DNA of 64,000 nt from JAWOLE01 sp963815655 (GTDB taxonomy: Bacteria; Acidobacteriota; Thermoanaerobaculia; UBA5066; Gp7-AA6), in assembly GCA_963815655.1 (NCBI GenBank), contig CAWFHK010000001.1:1302001-1366000 (forward strand), written 5' to 3'. The position numbers were made by a program, and so were the translations under genes. Position 1 is the first letter of the stretch; every line of letters begins with the position of its first letter. Under the pieces are notes generated by a model. It was not told the origin of the DNA. It was given only the letters and a program-made list of their open reading frames with translations, and did not search any database. This document shows positions 18,553 to 26,267 of the stretch, in pieces.

Positions 18553-19743
18553 TCAAACAAACCGGCAGAGAACTTCATTCGACACGAGGAATCCCCGCTC
18601 GGAGAACCGGATCCGCCCGGGAACGTCCTCGACGAGAAGGCGAGCCTCTCTCCAGGACTCGTAGTCCTTCGTCAGGACCGGGTCGGGCGAGCTGCGAACC
18701 CGGTCTTCCAGATCTCCCGCGGGAACCCCGTCGGCCAGGCGAAGTCCGAGGATGATCCGCTCCCGCTCCGCCTCTTCCTCCGCGATGGGGGCATCCATCG
18801 CGACCGGCCGGCGCCCGGCCGCCATCTCCTCGATGTAACGCGGAAGAGACGACACGTTGGCGCGGCGGCGGCCGTCCCAGAACTCGTGGGCGGAGACTCC
18901 GAGGCCGAGTGTCGGAACCCGCTTCCAATACTTGACGTTGTGGCGGCTCTCCCGCCCGGGCAGCGCCCAGTTGGAGATCTCGTAGTGGGAAAAGCCCACG
19001 GCGGCCAACGTCTCCCCCATCTCCAGCCACGCGTCGGCCTGGGCATCGTCGGAGAGGTAGCGCGAGGGGTGGAGGAGCCGATCCTCCTGGATCGCCTTCG
19101 ACTTTTCGGCCTCCAGCAGGTAGACCGAGACGTGGCCGACGCCGGACTCGCGCAGCCGCGCGAGGCTCGACCGGAAGGAGCCGGGAGTCTGTCCGGGAAG
19201 CCCGAGGATCAGGTCGCCCGACAACGCGAGCCCCGTCCTCCCGAGCGATTCGAGGGCCCCGCGCGCGCGCGCGGAGTCGTGGCGCCTTCCGACGGCCGAG
19301 AGCTCCCGGTCCTCGAACGACTGCACGCCGACGGAAACGCGCGTGATCCCCGCCGCGAGCCAGCCGCGAGCCGCTTCCGCCGTGACGTCCTCGGGGTTCG
19401 CCTCGAGCGTGACCTCCGAGGAGTCGAGGACGTCGAAACGCCCGCGGATGTCTTGGAGAAGGGCGGCCAGATCCGCCGCCGGAGTCAGCGAGGGAGTCCC
19501 TCCTCCCAGGTAGACCGAGTCGAACGCCACGCCTCGGGCCTCCCCCGCGAGCAGCGCCGTCTCCCGCGCCAGCGCCGCGCGATAGGCGCGCGCCGAGGAC
19601 TCGTCTGTCGAGACGACGAAGGCGCAGTAGCCGCAGCGGGACCGGCAGTACGGGAGGTGAACGTAGAGGCCGGAGGGAATCGTGTGATCGGGCGATCGGA
19701 TGATCGGGCGATCGTCCCGCAGGTTCCGCACCTGACTGTTCAT
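18553..19743 (-). CDS. hemW: Radical SAM heme chaperone HemW
   Basis: 396 residues. The radical SAM cluster motif is YCRSRCGYCAF (CxxxCxxC) near residue 32, followed by YLGGGTPSL, EANPEDV, SVGVQSF, GDLILGLPGQT and HYEISNWA, the order seen in HemW (formerly called an oxygen-independent coproporphyrinogen oxidase). HemW inserts heme into respiratory enzymes. ATG 19743 shares ATGA with the stop of the gene before it. The first 20 or so residues (after MNSQVRNLRD) are encoded by array R6, so the protein has a repeat-derived N-terminal extension ahead of the usual LYVHLPYC start. Confidence 0.87.
   Translation of the reverse strand: MNSQVRNLRDDRPIIRSPDHTIPSGLYVHLPYCRSRCGYCAFVVSTDESSARAYRAALARETALLAGEARGVAFDSVYLGGGTPSLTPAADLAALLQDIRGRFDVLDSSEVTLEANPEDVTAEAARGWLAAGITRVSVGVQSFEDRELSAVGRRHDSARARGALESLGRTGLALSGDLILGLPGQTPGSFRSSLARLRESGVGHVSVYLLEAEKSKAIQEDRLLHPSRYLSDDAQADAWLEMGETLAAVGFSHYEISNWALPGRESRHNVKYWKRVPTLGLGVSAHEFWDGRRRANVSSLPRYIEEMAAGRRPVAMDAPIAEEEAERERIILGLRLADGVPAGDLEDRVRSSPDPVLTKDYESWREARLLVEDVPGRIRFSERGFLVSNEVLCRFV
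19681..19714. repeat. Array R6 (GGTGATCG class) inside the hemW N-terminus
   Basis: Four 8-base units GGCGATCG/GATGATCG in a row, in frame with hemW and encoding about RPIIRSPDHTI. It begins about 25 bases after the stop of the upstream gene, the same placement as the intergenic arrays. Confidence 0.75.
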
Positions 19744-20771
19744 CGCGCCCCCGCGAGGAAGGCCTCTTCGGCCTCGCGGGCGAGGTCGGCGCCGAACGGG
19801 AAGACCTTGGGGAGATTGCCTTCGCGAGCGACGGGCGCCAGATCGCGCCCCCACTCGTCGATCCAGCGCGCCGCCGCGTGGAGAAGGGCCGCGCGGTGCT
19901 CGTTCTCGGAGGACTCCTGCGCCTTCTCCTCGAGGCGCGCCGCCGCCGCCGCGTTCGACGCCGGCTCGTGGAGCCCGACGGGACGCGGCGGAAAGAGGCC
20001 CAGACCCTCCCGCGCGCACGCCGCCCGAAGGAGATCCCGTGCTTCGCGCAGCTCCCGCGCGGACGCGCCGTGATGAACGCGCTCGAAGAGGCCGTCCGTC
20101 CCCTCCGGGGCCGCGGCGCTCGCGGCTTCGACCGCGAGGCGCCGGCTGTGGCCGTCGTCGGCGAGCGGCAGCGGGGACAGGAACCGCGAACCCGCCGCGG
20201 CGGCGCTCGCGACCAGCTCCTCCAGGACATCGGGGCGGGCGGTCCAGCCCGGCACGAACGGGAAGATCCACCCGGACGGAATCCCCCGGCTGAGAGCAGC
20301 CGCGAAAGCTCCCTGGGAAGCCTGGAGTCCGGGAAACCGGACAAAGAGCGCCGTAAAGACCGCGCCCGGTTCCTCCGGCAAGCCGGAGGGCTCGGGATCG
20401 AGCAGATAGACGGCCCGTCCGGACGAGCGCGCGCCCTCGGCCGCGGCGAGGTACGCGCCCTGGACTTCCTCGCCGGCGCTGCAGGGACCGACCAGGACCG
20501 GGCCGGAGGGCCCGCGCAGGAGCGCCGTCCGCCATGGGTCGGCCTCGTCGGGCCCGGCGAGGACCGTTCCATCCGGCGAGCGTTGGAGGAAGCGCTGTTC
20601 GGCCGGATCGAAGCGGAAGCGCGAGACACCGACCTCCCCGGCGTAGGGGAAGGCTCTCGCGGCGATGCGCCGCGAAGCGACCTCGAACTCCCCGGAGCGG
20701 ACGGCCGGAGCGGCGGACCTCTCGAAGAGGATCAGGAGGCTCTCCTCGGACGCCGGACGCGCCGCCGCCAC
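19740..20771 (-). CDS. Conserved protein of unknown function
   Basis: I do not recognise this family. 343 residues from GTG 20771, which lies inside the 3' end of ribE (40-base overlap); the stop overlaps the hemW start as ATGA. No signal peptide or membrane helix. Notable stretches are VLVGPCSAGEEVQGAYLAAA, RGIPSGWIFPFVPGWTARPD and RFLSPLPLADDGHSRRLAVEA; the C-terminal half is Ala/Glu/Arg rich and helical with KVFPFGADLAREAEE at the end. The clean coupling to ribE and hemW and its GC3-rich coding bias argue for a real gene. The start is uncertain, and an N-terminal extension is possible. Confidence 0.6.
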   Translation of the reverse strand: MAAARPASEESLLILFERSAAPAVRSGEFEVASRRIAARAFPYAGEVGVSRFRFDPAEQRFLQRSPDGTVLAGPDEADPWRTALLRGPSGPVLVGPCSAGEEVQGAYLAAAEGARSSGRAVYLLDPEPSGLPEEPGAVFTALFVRFPGLQASQGAFAAALSRGIPSGWIFPFVPGWTARPDVLEELVASAAAAGSRFLSPLPLADDGHSRRLAVEAASAAAPEGTDGLFERVHHGASARELREARDLLRAACAREGLGLFPPRPVGLHEPASNAAAAARLEEKAQESSENEHRAALLHAAARWIDEWGRDLAPVAREGNLPKVFPFGADLAREAEEAFLAGAR

Positions 20772-21343
20772 CCCTTCACGCCGTACCGCGCAAAGACGTC
20801 CACCTCGAAGTTGAATCGCGTTCCCGCCCGCGCGTTGCCGAGAGTCGTGACCCGGCGGGTCTGCGGGATGACGGCCACGTCGAAATCCCGCGCCCGCCGG
20901 GAGGCCACGGTCAGGCTGACGCCGTCCAGGGCGATGGAGCCCTTCTCCACGACGAACCGGTCGAGGCCGGCGGGGATCCAGAAACGGTAGGTCCAGGAGT
21001 TCTTCGCCGGCTTCGCCGCGCGGAGCCGCGACACGCCGTCGACATGGCCGAGAACGAAGTGGCCCGAGAGCCTGTCCCCCCAGGCGAGGGCCCGCTCGAG
21101 ATTGACGGCGTCGCCGGCGGCCAGGCTTCCCAGGGTCGAACGGCGCAGGGTCTCCCCCGAAAGGTCCGCGGCGAAACTCCGCCCCTTCCGAATCGCTGTC
21201 AGGCAGACGCCCGACACGCAGACGCTCTCCCCCTCCCCGAACCGCCCGAATCCCGCGGGCGGCGCGACCGTGAGAAGGGCGCCGCCCCGGCGCCGCTCGA
21301 GCGAGAGCACTCTTCCCAATCCGGTGACGATGCCGGTAAACAT
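20732..21343 (-). CDS. ribE: Riboflavin synthase, alpha chain
   Basis: 203 residues with the two-lobed riboflavin synthase structure: MFTGIVTGLGRVL at the start of lobe one and KGSIALDGVSLTVA in lobe two, with GHFVLGHVDGVS between them. It dismutates two 6,7-dimethyl-8-ribityllumazines to riboflavin. ATG 21343 begins the canonical MFTG(I/L)V sequence. It follows ribD on the same strand with array R7 between. The C-terminal tail is unusually Arg-rich (RRRVRRPRRAS) and overlaps the next gene. ribBA and ribH are not in this window. Confidence 0.93.
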   Translation of the reverse strand: MFTGIVTGLGRVLSLERRRGGALLTVAPPAGFGRFGEGESVCVSGVCLTAIRKGRSFAADLSGETLRRSTLGSLAAGDAVNLERALAWGDRLSGHFVLGHVDGVSRLRAAKPAKNSWTYRFWIPAGLDRFVVEKGSIALDGVSLTVASRRARDFDVAVIPQTRRVTTLGNARAGTRFNFEVDVFARYGVKGWRRRVRRPRRAS

Positions 21344-21354
21344 GCGGGTCAGTA

Positions 21355-21464
21355 CAAAGTCCGATGTCCAAGGTCCAAGGTAGCCCGGATGGAGACTGGA
21401 AAGCCAGAATGCATTTTCAGCATCACGCTACTTTGGACTTTGGACCCTGGACTTTGGACCCCTG
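21355..21464. repeat. Array R7 (TTGGACC class) with inverted arm, overlapping ribD
   Basis: A left block (GTCCAAGGTCCAAGGTAGC, about 21366-21384) and a longer right block (CTACTTTGGACTTTGGACC plus two more 7-base units, 21428-21462) are complementary over about 18 bases. The right block lies inside ribD and encodes its last ten residues and the TAG stop. Confidence 0.85.
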
Positions 21465-22585
21465 GAGACGCCGCGCAGGACTCTGCCCGTCACCAGGATG
21501 TCCTCTCCGAGCCGCTCGATCTCGATGTCATCGAGGCGCGGCGTCGCCGGGAGGTTGAAGCCGTCGCCGCCGACGCCGGCCGGAGCCCGGTCTCCTCCCA
21601 GGATGCGCGGCGCGAGGAAGACCGCCACCCGGTCCACGCGCCTCGCCCGGAAGAATTCCCACAGCGTGGCCGACCCGCCTTCCACGAGAAGACTCGCGAT
21701 CCCCGCGCGAGCGAGCTTCGCGAGGAGCGCCGGAACACTCACGCGCCCCGGGCGCGCGCCGGGCAGGCTCCACACGGAAACGCCGCGCGCGGCGAGCCGG
21801 CGGACGGCCGGATTCTCCGGCGATCGGGCGGTGACGAGGATCACGCCTTCGGGATCGCGGAAGAGCCGGGCGCTCTCCGGGACCCGGAGACGGCCGTCCA
21901 GCACGATCCGCCGGTGCGGCGTGGTCCCGTTCTTTCCGAGGCGCCGGGTCAGGCGCGGGTTGTCGGCGATGACCGTGCCGGCCCCGACGAGGACGGCGTC
22001 GAACTCCTCGCGCAGGAGGAGGGCCCTCTGCCGCGCCTGCGGGCCGGTAATCCAGCGGCTCTTGCCCCGCGCGGTCGCGATCCTTCCGTCCAGGGTGCCG
22101 GCCCACTTGGCGAGAACGAACGGGCGCCGCTGTACGATCCAGGCCCGGAACTTCTCGTTCTGGAGCTCGGCGCGGCGCCGCTGCGCCGCTGTCGCCGGAA
22201 GGATTCGGAGACCGCCCTTTCTGAGGACGGCGAACCCGCGCCCGCCGACGAGAGGGTTCGGGTCGCCCGCCGCGACGACGATGCGCCGGATCCCCGCCGC
22301 GAGGATCGCGTCCGTGCAGGGGGGGGTCCGGCCCCGATGCGCGCACGGCTCGAGCGTCACGTAGAGATCTGCCCCCGCCGCCCGCTCCCCCGCCCGCGCG
22401 AGCGCCGCTGCCTCTGCATGGGGGCCGCCCGCGCGGCGATGAAATCCCGTTCCCACGGCGTGGCCTCCGCGCACGACCACCGCCCCGACCATCGGGTTGG
22501 GCGAGACCGTGAAACGCCCGCGCTCCGCCAGCTCCAGGGCGCGGTCCATCCATCTCATGTCGATAGGAGAATCGCTGCGACTCAT
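21428..22585 (-). CDS. ribD: Bifunctional deaminase/reductase RibD with repeat-encoded tail
   Basis: 385 residues: an N-terminal deaminase (1-145) with the zinc motifs HAEAAAL and PCAHRGRTPPC, and a C-terminal reductase (about 150-372) with KWAGTLDGRIAT, GAGTVIADNPRLT and LLVEGGSATL. It carries out the second and third steps of riboflavin synthesis. The last ten residues (GPKSRVQSPK) are translated from repeat R7 and are not part of the family fold. Start 22585 is uncertain; Met codons at residues 10 and 13 are alternatives and no clear ribosome-binding site is visible. I see no FMN riboswitch upstream. Confidence 0.92.
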   Translation of the reverse strand: MSRSDSPIDMRWMDRALELAERGRFTVSPNPMVGAVVVRGGHAVGTGFHRRAGGPHAEAAALARAGERAAGADLYVTLEPCAHRGRTPPCTDAILAAGIRRIVVAAGDPNPLVGGRGFAVLRKGGLRILPATAAQRRRAELQNEKFRAWIVQRRPFVLAKWAGTLDGRIATARGKSRWITGPQARQRALLLREEFDAVLVGAGTVIADNPRLTRRLGKNGTTPHRRIVLDGRLRVPESARLFRDPEGVILVTARSPENPAVRRLAARGVSVWSLPGARPGRVSVPALLAKLARAGIASLLVEGGSATLWEFFRARRVDRVAVFLAPRILGGDRAPAGVGGDGFNLPATPRLDDIEIERLGEDILVTGRVLRGVSRGPKSRVQSPK

Positions 22586-22592
22586 TGTCTTC

Positions 22593-22669
22593 GGTTCCAG
22601 GTTTGAGGTTTCAGGTTTCAGCGTAACCGAAGCCCGACATGGAACCTGGAACCTGAAACTTGAAACCCA
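22593..22669. repeat. Array R8 (CAGGTTT class) with inverted arm
   Basis: GGTTCCAGGTTTGAGGTTTC plus CAGGTTTCAG on the left and GGAACCTGGAACCTGAAACT plus TGAAACCC on the right, separated by about 17 bases. It fills the gap between ftsY and ribD; its right end touches the ftsY TAA. Confidence 0.85.
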
Positions 22670-23623
22670 TTAGTCTTCTCCAAGGAGGGCGCGCGCGTAA
22701 TCGGCGGGATCGAACGGGACCAGGTCGCCCATCCCTTCCCCGACGCCCACGAACAGCACGGGCAGCTTGAGCTCGCGCGCGATCGCCAGGACGATGCCTC
22801 CCTTCGCGCTGCCGTCGAGCTTCGTGAGGACGACGCCCGTCGCGCCCGCGGCCTCCACGAACCGCCGCGCCTGGGCGAGTCCGTTGGAGCCCGTGGTCGC
22901 GTCGAGCACGAGGAGAGTCCGGTGGGGCGCGCCGGGAACCTCCCGGGCGGCGATCCGCCGCATCTTCGCGAGCTCCTCCATCAGGTTCTGTTTCGTGTGG
23001 AGACGGCCCGCCGTGTCCACGAGGAGCGTCCGGACGCCGCGCGCCTTCGCGGCCGCGATCGCGTCGAAGAGAACCGCCGAGGGATCGGCGCCCTCGCGGT
23101 GGCGCACGATCGGCACCTTCAGGCGGTCGGCCCAGACCGCGAGCTGCTCGATCGCCCCCGCTCGGAACGTGTCCGCCGCGGCCAGGAGGACCGACCGCCC
23201 TTCCTCGAGCCGCCGCGCGGCGAGCTTGGCCGCGGTCGTCGTCTTCCCGGAGCCGTTGACGCCCACCAGGAAGACGACCTCGAGCGGCACATCGGGAGAG
23301 ACGGCGGGCGCGGGCGCCGCCGCGATCAAACGCTCGATCTCCTCGGTCAGGACCCGGCGCAGGCCCTCGAGATCCGCGAGCTCTGCGGCGCCGGAGCGCG
23401 CTCGAACCGCGTCCGCCAGCGCGCTGGCCGTTTCCGCTCCCACGTCCGCCTCGATCAGCGCCTCCTCGAGCGATTCCAGGACCGATTCGTCGAAACCCAT
23501 GCCCTTCTTGACCGCCGAACCGAGCTTCTCGAGGATCTCCGTGTGCGTCATGAACAACCCGCGCTTGACCTTCGCGAAGAAGCCGGACGGCTTCTTTCCG
23601 GGCGCGGGTGTCGGTTCGCTCAT
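22670..23623 (-). CDS. ftsY: Signal recognition particle receptor FtsY
   Basis: 317 residues, an SRP-type GTPase with the NG domain only and a very short N-terminal stretch rather than the long acidic A domain. It shows G1 GVNGSGKTTTAAKLA, DTFRAGAIEQL, G3 DTAGRLHTKQNLMEEL, G4 TKLDGSAKGG and the closing GVGEGMGDLVPFD. It docks SRP-ribosome complexes at the inner membrane for cotranslational insertion. The missing A domain is normal for several phyla. It is flanked on both sides by CAGGTTT-class arrays (R8, R9). Confidence 0.95.
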   Translation of the reverse strand: MSEPTPAPGKKPSGFFAKVKRGLFMTHTEILEKLGSAVKKGMGFDESVLESLEEALIEADVGAETASALADAVRARSGAAELADLEGLRRVLTEEIERLIAAAPAPAVSPDVPLEVVFLVGVNGSGKTTTAAKLAARRLEEGRSVLLAAADTFRAGAIEQLAVWADRLKVPIVRHREGADPSAVLFDAIAAAKARGVRTLLVDTAGRLHTKQNLMEELAKMRRIAAREVPGAPHRTLLVLDATTGSNGLAQARRFVEAAGATGVVLTKLDGSAKGGIVLAIARELKLPVLFVGVGEGMGDLVPFDPADYARALLGED

Positions 23624-23630
23624 GGGTAGA

Positions 23631-23708
23631 GTTTCAGGTTTCAGGTTCCAGGTTTCAAGTTGAGGTTTGGTTCCTGAAGCCTGAAACCTGGAACTTGAAA
23701 CCCAACCT
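23631..23708. repeat. Array R9 (CAGGTTT class) with inverted arm
   Basis: TTTCAGGTTTCAGGTTCCAG plus GTTTCAAG, a short spacer, then the complement CTGAAACCTGGAACTTGAAA. The arms match over about 20 bases. It lies between the stop of the TPR lipoprotein gene, 18 bases away, and the ftsY start. Confidence 0.85.
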
Positions 23709-23726
23709 CGAAGCGCCGGCTGTGGC

Positions 23727-24500
23727 TCAACTCGCCGGCGTCCCCTCCAGCAGCAGGCGGGCCTTCGCGCCGGCCTCGCCCGAAGGATCGACCTCCACGG
23801 TCCGCTCGAGGTAGCGGCGGCCGAGGGCCGTCTTCTTCATCGTCACGAGCACCAATCCGAGGCGCAGGTTCGCCTCGGGGTTTTTCGGCTGGATGCGCAC
23901 AGCTTCCAGGTAGTCCTCGGCCGCCGCGGCGAATTCCTGTCGCGACTCGCGGGCGACGCCGCGCCCCAGCAGCGCGTCGAAGGACTTCGGATCCAGGCCG
24001 ATCGCCGCCGTGAACTCCACCTCCGCCCCGGCGAAGTCACCCATGCGCTGGCGCATCCGTCCCCGGTTGACGGCCACGTCCAGCCTGTCGTCCGGAGAGG
24101 CGGAGACGTCGGCCGCGCGGAAATCCTCCTCGGCCTCGCCGTAGCGGCCGGCCTGCGCCCGGGCCATCCCGCGGTGGATCCGATAGAGGGCCTTGTCCGG
24201 GTCGAGCTTCACGGCACGGTCGAACTCCTCCAGAGCCCCGCGAAGCTCCCCCTGGATCAGGAGAGCGGCGCCGAGCCCGTCGCGCAGATCGGCGTTTTTC
24301 GGGTCCGACCGGACAACGTCGCGGTAAGCGACCTCCGCCTCGTGCGCCCGCCCCTCCCGGAGCAGGACGGCGGCCATCCTCTCGTTCAAGAGGACCTCGG
24401 CCGAGGTCTTGTTCTTGCCGGCCCCCGACGCGCACCCCGCGATCGGCGACAGGATCGCTCCGACAGCCAGCAGGGCCATCACCAGGCGCCTCCCGCTCAC
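23727..24500 (-). CDS. TPR-repeat lipoprotein (PilF-like)
   Basis: 257 residues: a lipoprotein signal peptide ending IAGC (Cys about residue 23), then at least five tetratricopeptide repeats spanning residues 40-250 (for example EAEVAYRDVVRSDPKNADLR, GALEEFDRAVKLDPDKALYR and AAEDYLEAVRIQPKNPEANL). Architecture resembles PilF/NlpI-type scaffolds that hold periplasmic assemblies. GTG 24500 shares GTGA with the HD-GYP gene stop, so the two are coupled. Partner unknown; a pilus role is possible since minor pilins occur in the window, but they are far away. Confidence 0.82.
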   Translation of the reverse strand: MSGRRLVMALLAVGAILSPIAGCASGAGKNKTSAEVLLNERMAAVLLREGRAHEAEVAYRDVVRSDPKNADLRDGLGAALLIQGELRGALEEFDRAVKLDPDKALYRIHRGMARAQAGRYGEAEEDFRAADVSASPDDRLDVAVNRGRMRQRMGDFAGAEVEFTAAIGLDPKSFDALLGRGVARESRQEFAAAAEDYLEAVRIQPKNPEANLRLGLVLVTMKKTALGRRYLERTVEVDPSGEAGAKARLLLEGTPAS

Positions 24501-26230
24501 AACGCCTCGACCAATTGGAACTCCTCCGGCTCCTCGAGGGCTGGCCGCACGGGGATCAGGACAAGGTCCCCCTTCCCGTAGGCCCGCACGAACGCCTCGA
24601 CGACCACCGAGTCGTAGCGCGCGCCCGCGTACTGCCGGATCCTCCCGACCACGTAGTCGGTCTCCATCGCCTGCTGGTAGGGGCGCGTCGTCGTCATCGC
24701 GTCGAAGGTGTCGGCGACCGTCACGATCCGGGCCTGCAGAGGGATCTCCTCCCCGACGAGGCCCTCCGGGTACCCGCCGCCGCTGTATTTCTCATGGTGG
24801 TACTTCATTCCGGGGATGACGTCGGCGAGCTGCGGAATGGCCGACATGATGGCGGCCCCCTTGATCGGGTGCGTTTTCATGATCTCGAACTCTTCTTCCG
24901 TCAGGGCCGTGGGCTTGCGAATGATCCGGTCGTCCACGCCGATCTTGCCGACGTCATGGAGCAGCGCCGACAGGCGGACGCGCTCGACCTCCGGCGCGGG
25001 GAGTCCCATCTCCGCCGCGATCGCCGCGGCATAGGCCGCCACCCGCTCCGAGTGGCCGCGCGTGTACGGGTCCTTGGCGTCGATCGCTTCCGCGAGCGCG
25101 CGGACCGAGGCGAGGAACAGCTCCCGGTTCTCCCGGGCGGCCCGCTGCACCTGGTCGAACGCGGTCTGGATCGAGGCGCTCATGCGGTTGAAGCTCTCCG
25201 AGAGGTCAGCGATCTCGGCCGTGCCTCCGACCTTGACGGTCGCGCCGTACTCCCCTTCGCTGATGGCATGGGTGGATTGCGCCAGGCGGGCGATCGGGGC
25301 GGACAGCCCCCGCGCGAAGAAGAGGCCCAGCAGGAGCGCCGCCGCCAGGGCGATCGCGCTCCAGATCACCGTGTCGCGCACCATCAGGTCCACCGAGGCG
25401 AAGGCCAGGTCCCGGTCCCGCTCGACCAGCACGCCCCAATCCGGCTGCCGGACGGGCGCGATGGAGGCGAGGACCGCGCCCCGGGGTCTCATCTCCGACC
25501 GCGTCCACGGGGCCGGGAAACGCATGAAGTCCGAGACGAGCAGCGAGTCGCTCCGGTGCTGAACGCGGGGCTGGATGGGGAAGATCACTTCTCCTCCGCG
25601 GTCCACGAGGCTGACGTCCACTCCCTGGTGCGCCTGGTCCCGGAACTTACCGTTGATCGCGCCCCAGGAGACGAGCGCTTCGACGACGCCGGAGCGGGCA
25701 CGGCGCTCGTCCAGCACCGGGAACGCGAGAACGGCGACGGGCCCGAGCTCCGCCACGAAGAACGGCTTGCCCTGGTACAGAACGCCGTCGCGCGCCGACT
25801 CGAAGCCCTTGCGGAACTCGTAGTCGATCTCGGGAGAGCGCATGTCGGGACCGACGAACCGGCCCGCGCCTCTCGCGTTGAAGCCGCGCAGCGCCACCAG
25901 GGGGGTCGGCCGGCTCAGGACAGACCCCAGGATGCGGGAGCCGTCCTCCGACGTGAACGGATCCGTGCCCGTGAGCTGTCCGGCGAGCGACAGGGAGGCG
26001 GCCGCGCTCTTCAACCTCTCGCTCGCGGACGCGTAGTACGAAAAGACGTAATCGGCCAGGGCGGAGGAGGACCGCGTCAGGTATTTCTCCTCGAGAGTCT
26101 CGAGGGTGCGCTGGTTCCGGCGGATGAGGACCGCGCCGGTGAGCAGCAGCGGAACCAGCGAAGCCATGACGAACGCGCCCGAGAGAAGCACAAAGAGGCG
26201 AATCCGACGCCTCGCGGAACGCCCGGTCAC
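24497..26230 (-). CDS. Membrane HD-GYP cyclic-di-GMP phosphodiesterase with HAMP
   Basis: 577 residues: an N-terminal helix (10-32), a periplasmic Cache-like sensor (35-280), a second helix (about 285-305), a HAMP domain (PIARLAQSTHAISEGEYG... SESFNRMSASI) and an HD-GYP domain (about 370-560) with LLHDVGKIGV, MKTHPIKGA, KYHHEKYSGGGYPEGL and VADTFDAMTTTRPY. All metal ligands and the GYP motif are present, so it should degrade c-di-GMP in response to a periplasmic ligand. GTG 26230 is nearly leaderless relative to a TATAAT box. Confidence 0.88.
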   Translation of the reverse strand: MTGRSARRRIRLFVLLSGAFVMASLVPLLLTGAVLIRRNQRTLETLEEKYLTRSSSALADYVFSYYASASERLKSAAASLSLAGQLTGTDPFTSEDGSRILGSVLSRPTPLVALRGFNARGAGRFVGPDMRSPEIDYEFRKGFESARDGVLYQGKPFFVAELGPVAVLAFPVLDERRARSGVVEALVSWGAINGKFRDQAHQGVDVSLVDRGGEVIFPIQPRVQHRSDSLLVSDFMRFPAPWTRSEMRPRGAVLASIAPVRQPDWGVLVERDRDLAFASVDLMVRDTVIWSAIALAAALLLGLFFARGLSAPIARLAQSTHAISEGEYGATVKVGGTAEIADLSESFNRMSASIQTAFDQVQRAARENRELFLASVRALAEAIDAKDPYTRGHSERVAAYAAAIAAEMGLPAPEVERVRLSALLHDVGKIGVDDRIIRKPTALTEEEFEIMKTHPIKGAAIMSAIPQLADVIPGMKYHHEKYSGGGYPEGLVGEEIPLQARIVTVADTFDAMTTTRPYQQAMETDYVVGRIRQYAGARYDSVVVEAFVRAYGKGDLVLIPVRPALEEPEEFQLVEAL

Positions 26231-26239
26231 TGTCGCCGG

Positions 26240-26245
26240 ATTATA
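26240..26245 (-). promoter_or_regulatory. Consensus -10 box before the HD-GYP gene
   Basis: On the minus strand TATAAT is read here, an exact -10 hexamer in very GC-rich surroundings. It ends 9 bases before GTG 26230, which would give a transcript with almost no leader. No good -35 was found 16-18 bases upstream. Confidence 0.35.
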
Positions 26246-26267
26246 CCGCCGGCCCCCGCCGGACTCC

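Noticed and set aside
22586..22669. FMN riboswitch before ribD.
   Set aside because: The segment between ftsY and ribD is only about 85 bases and is filled by repeat R8; the conserved RFN element core is absent.
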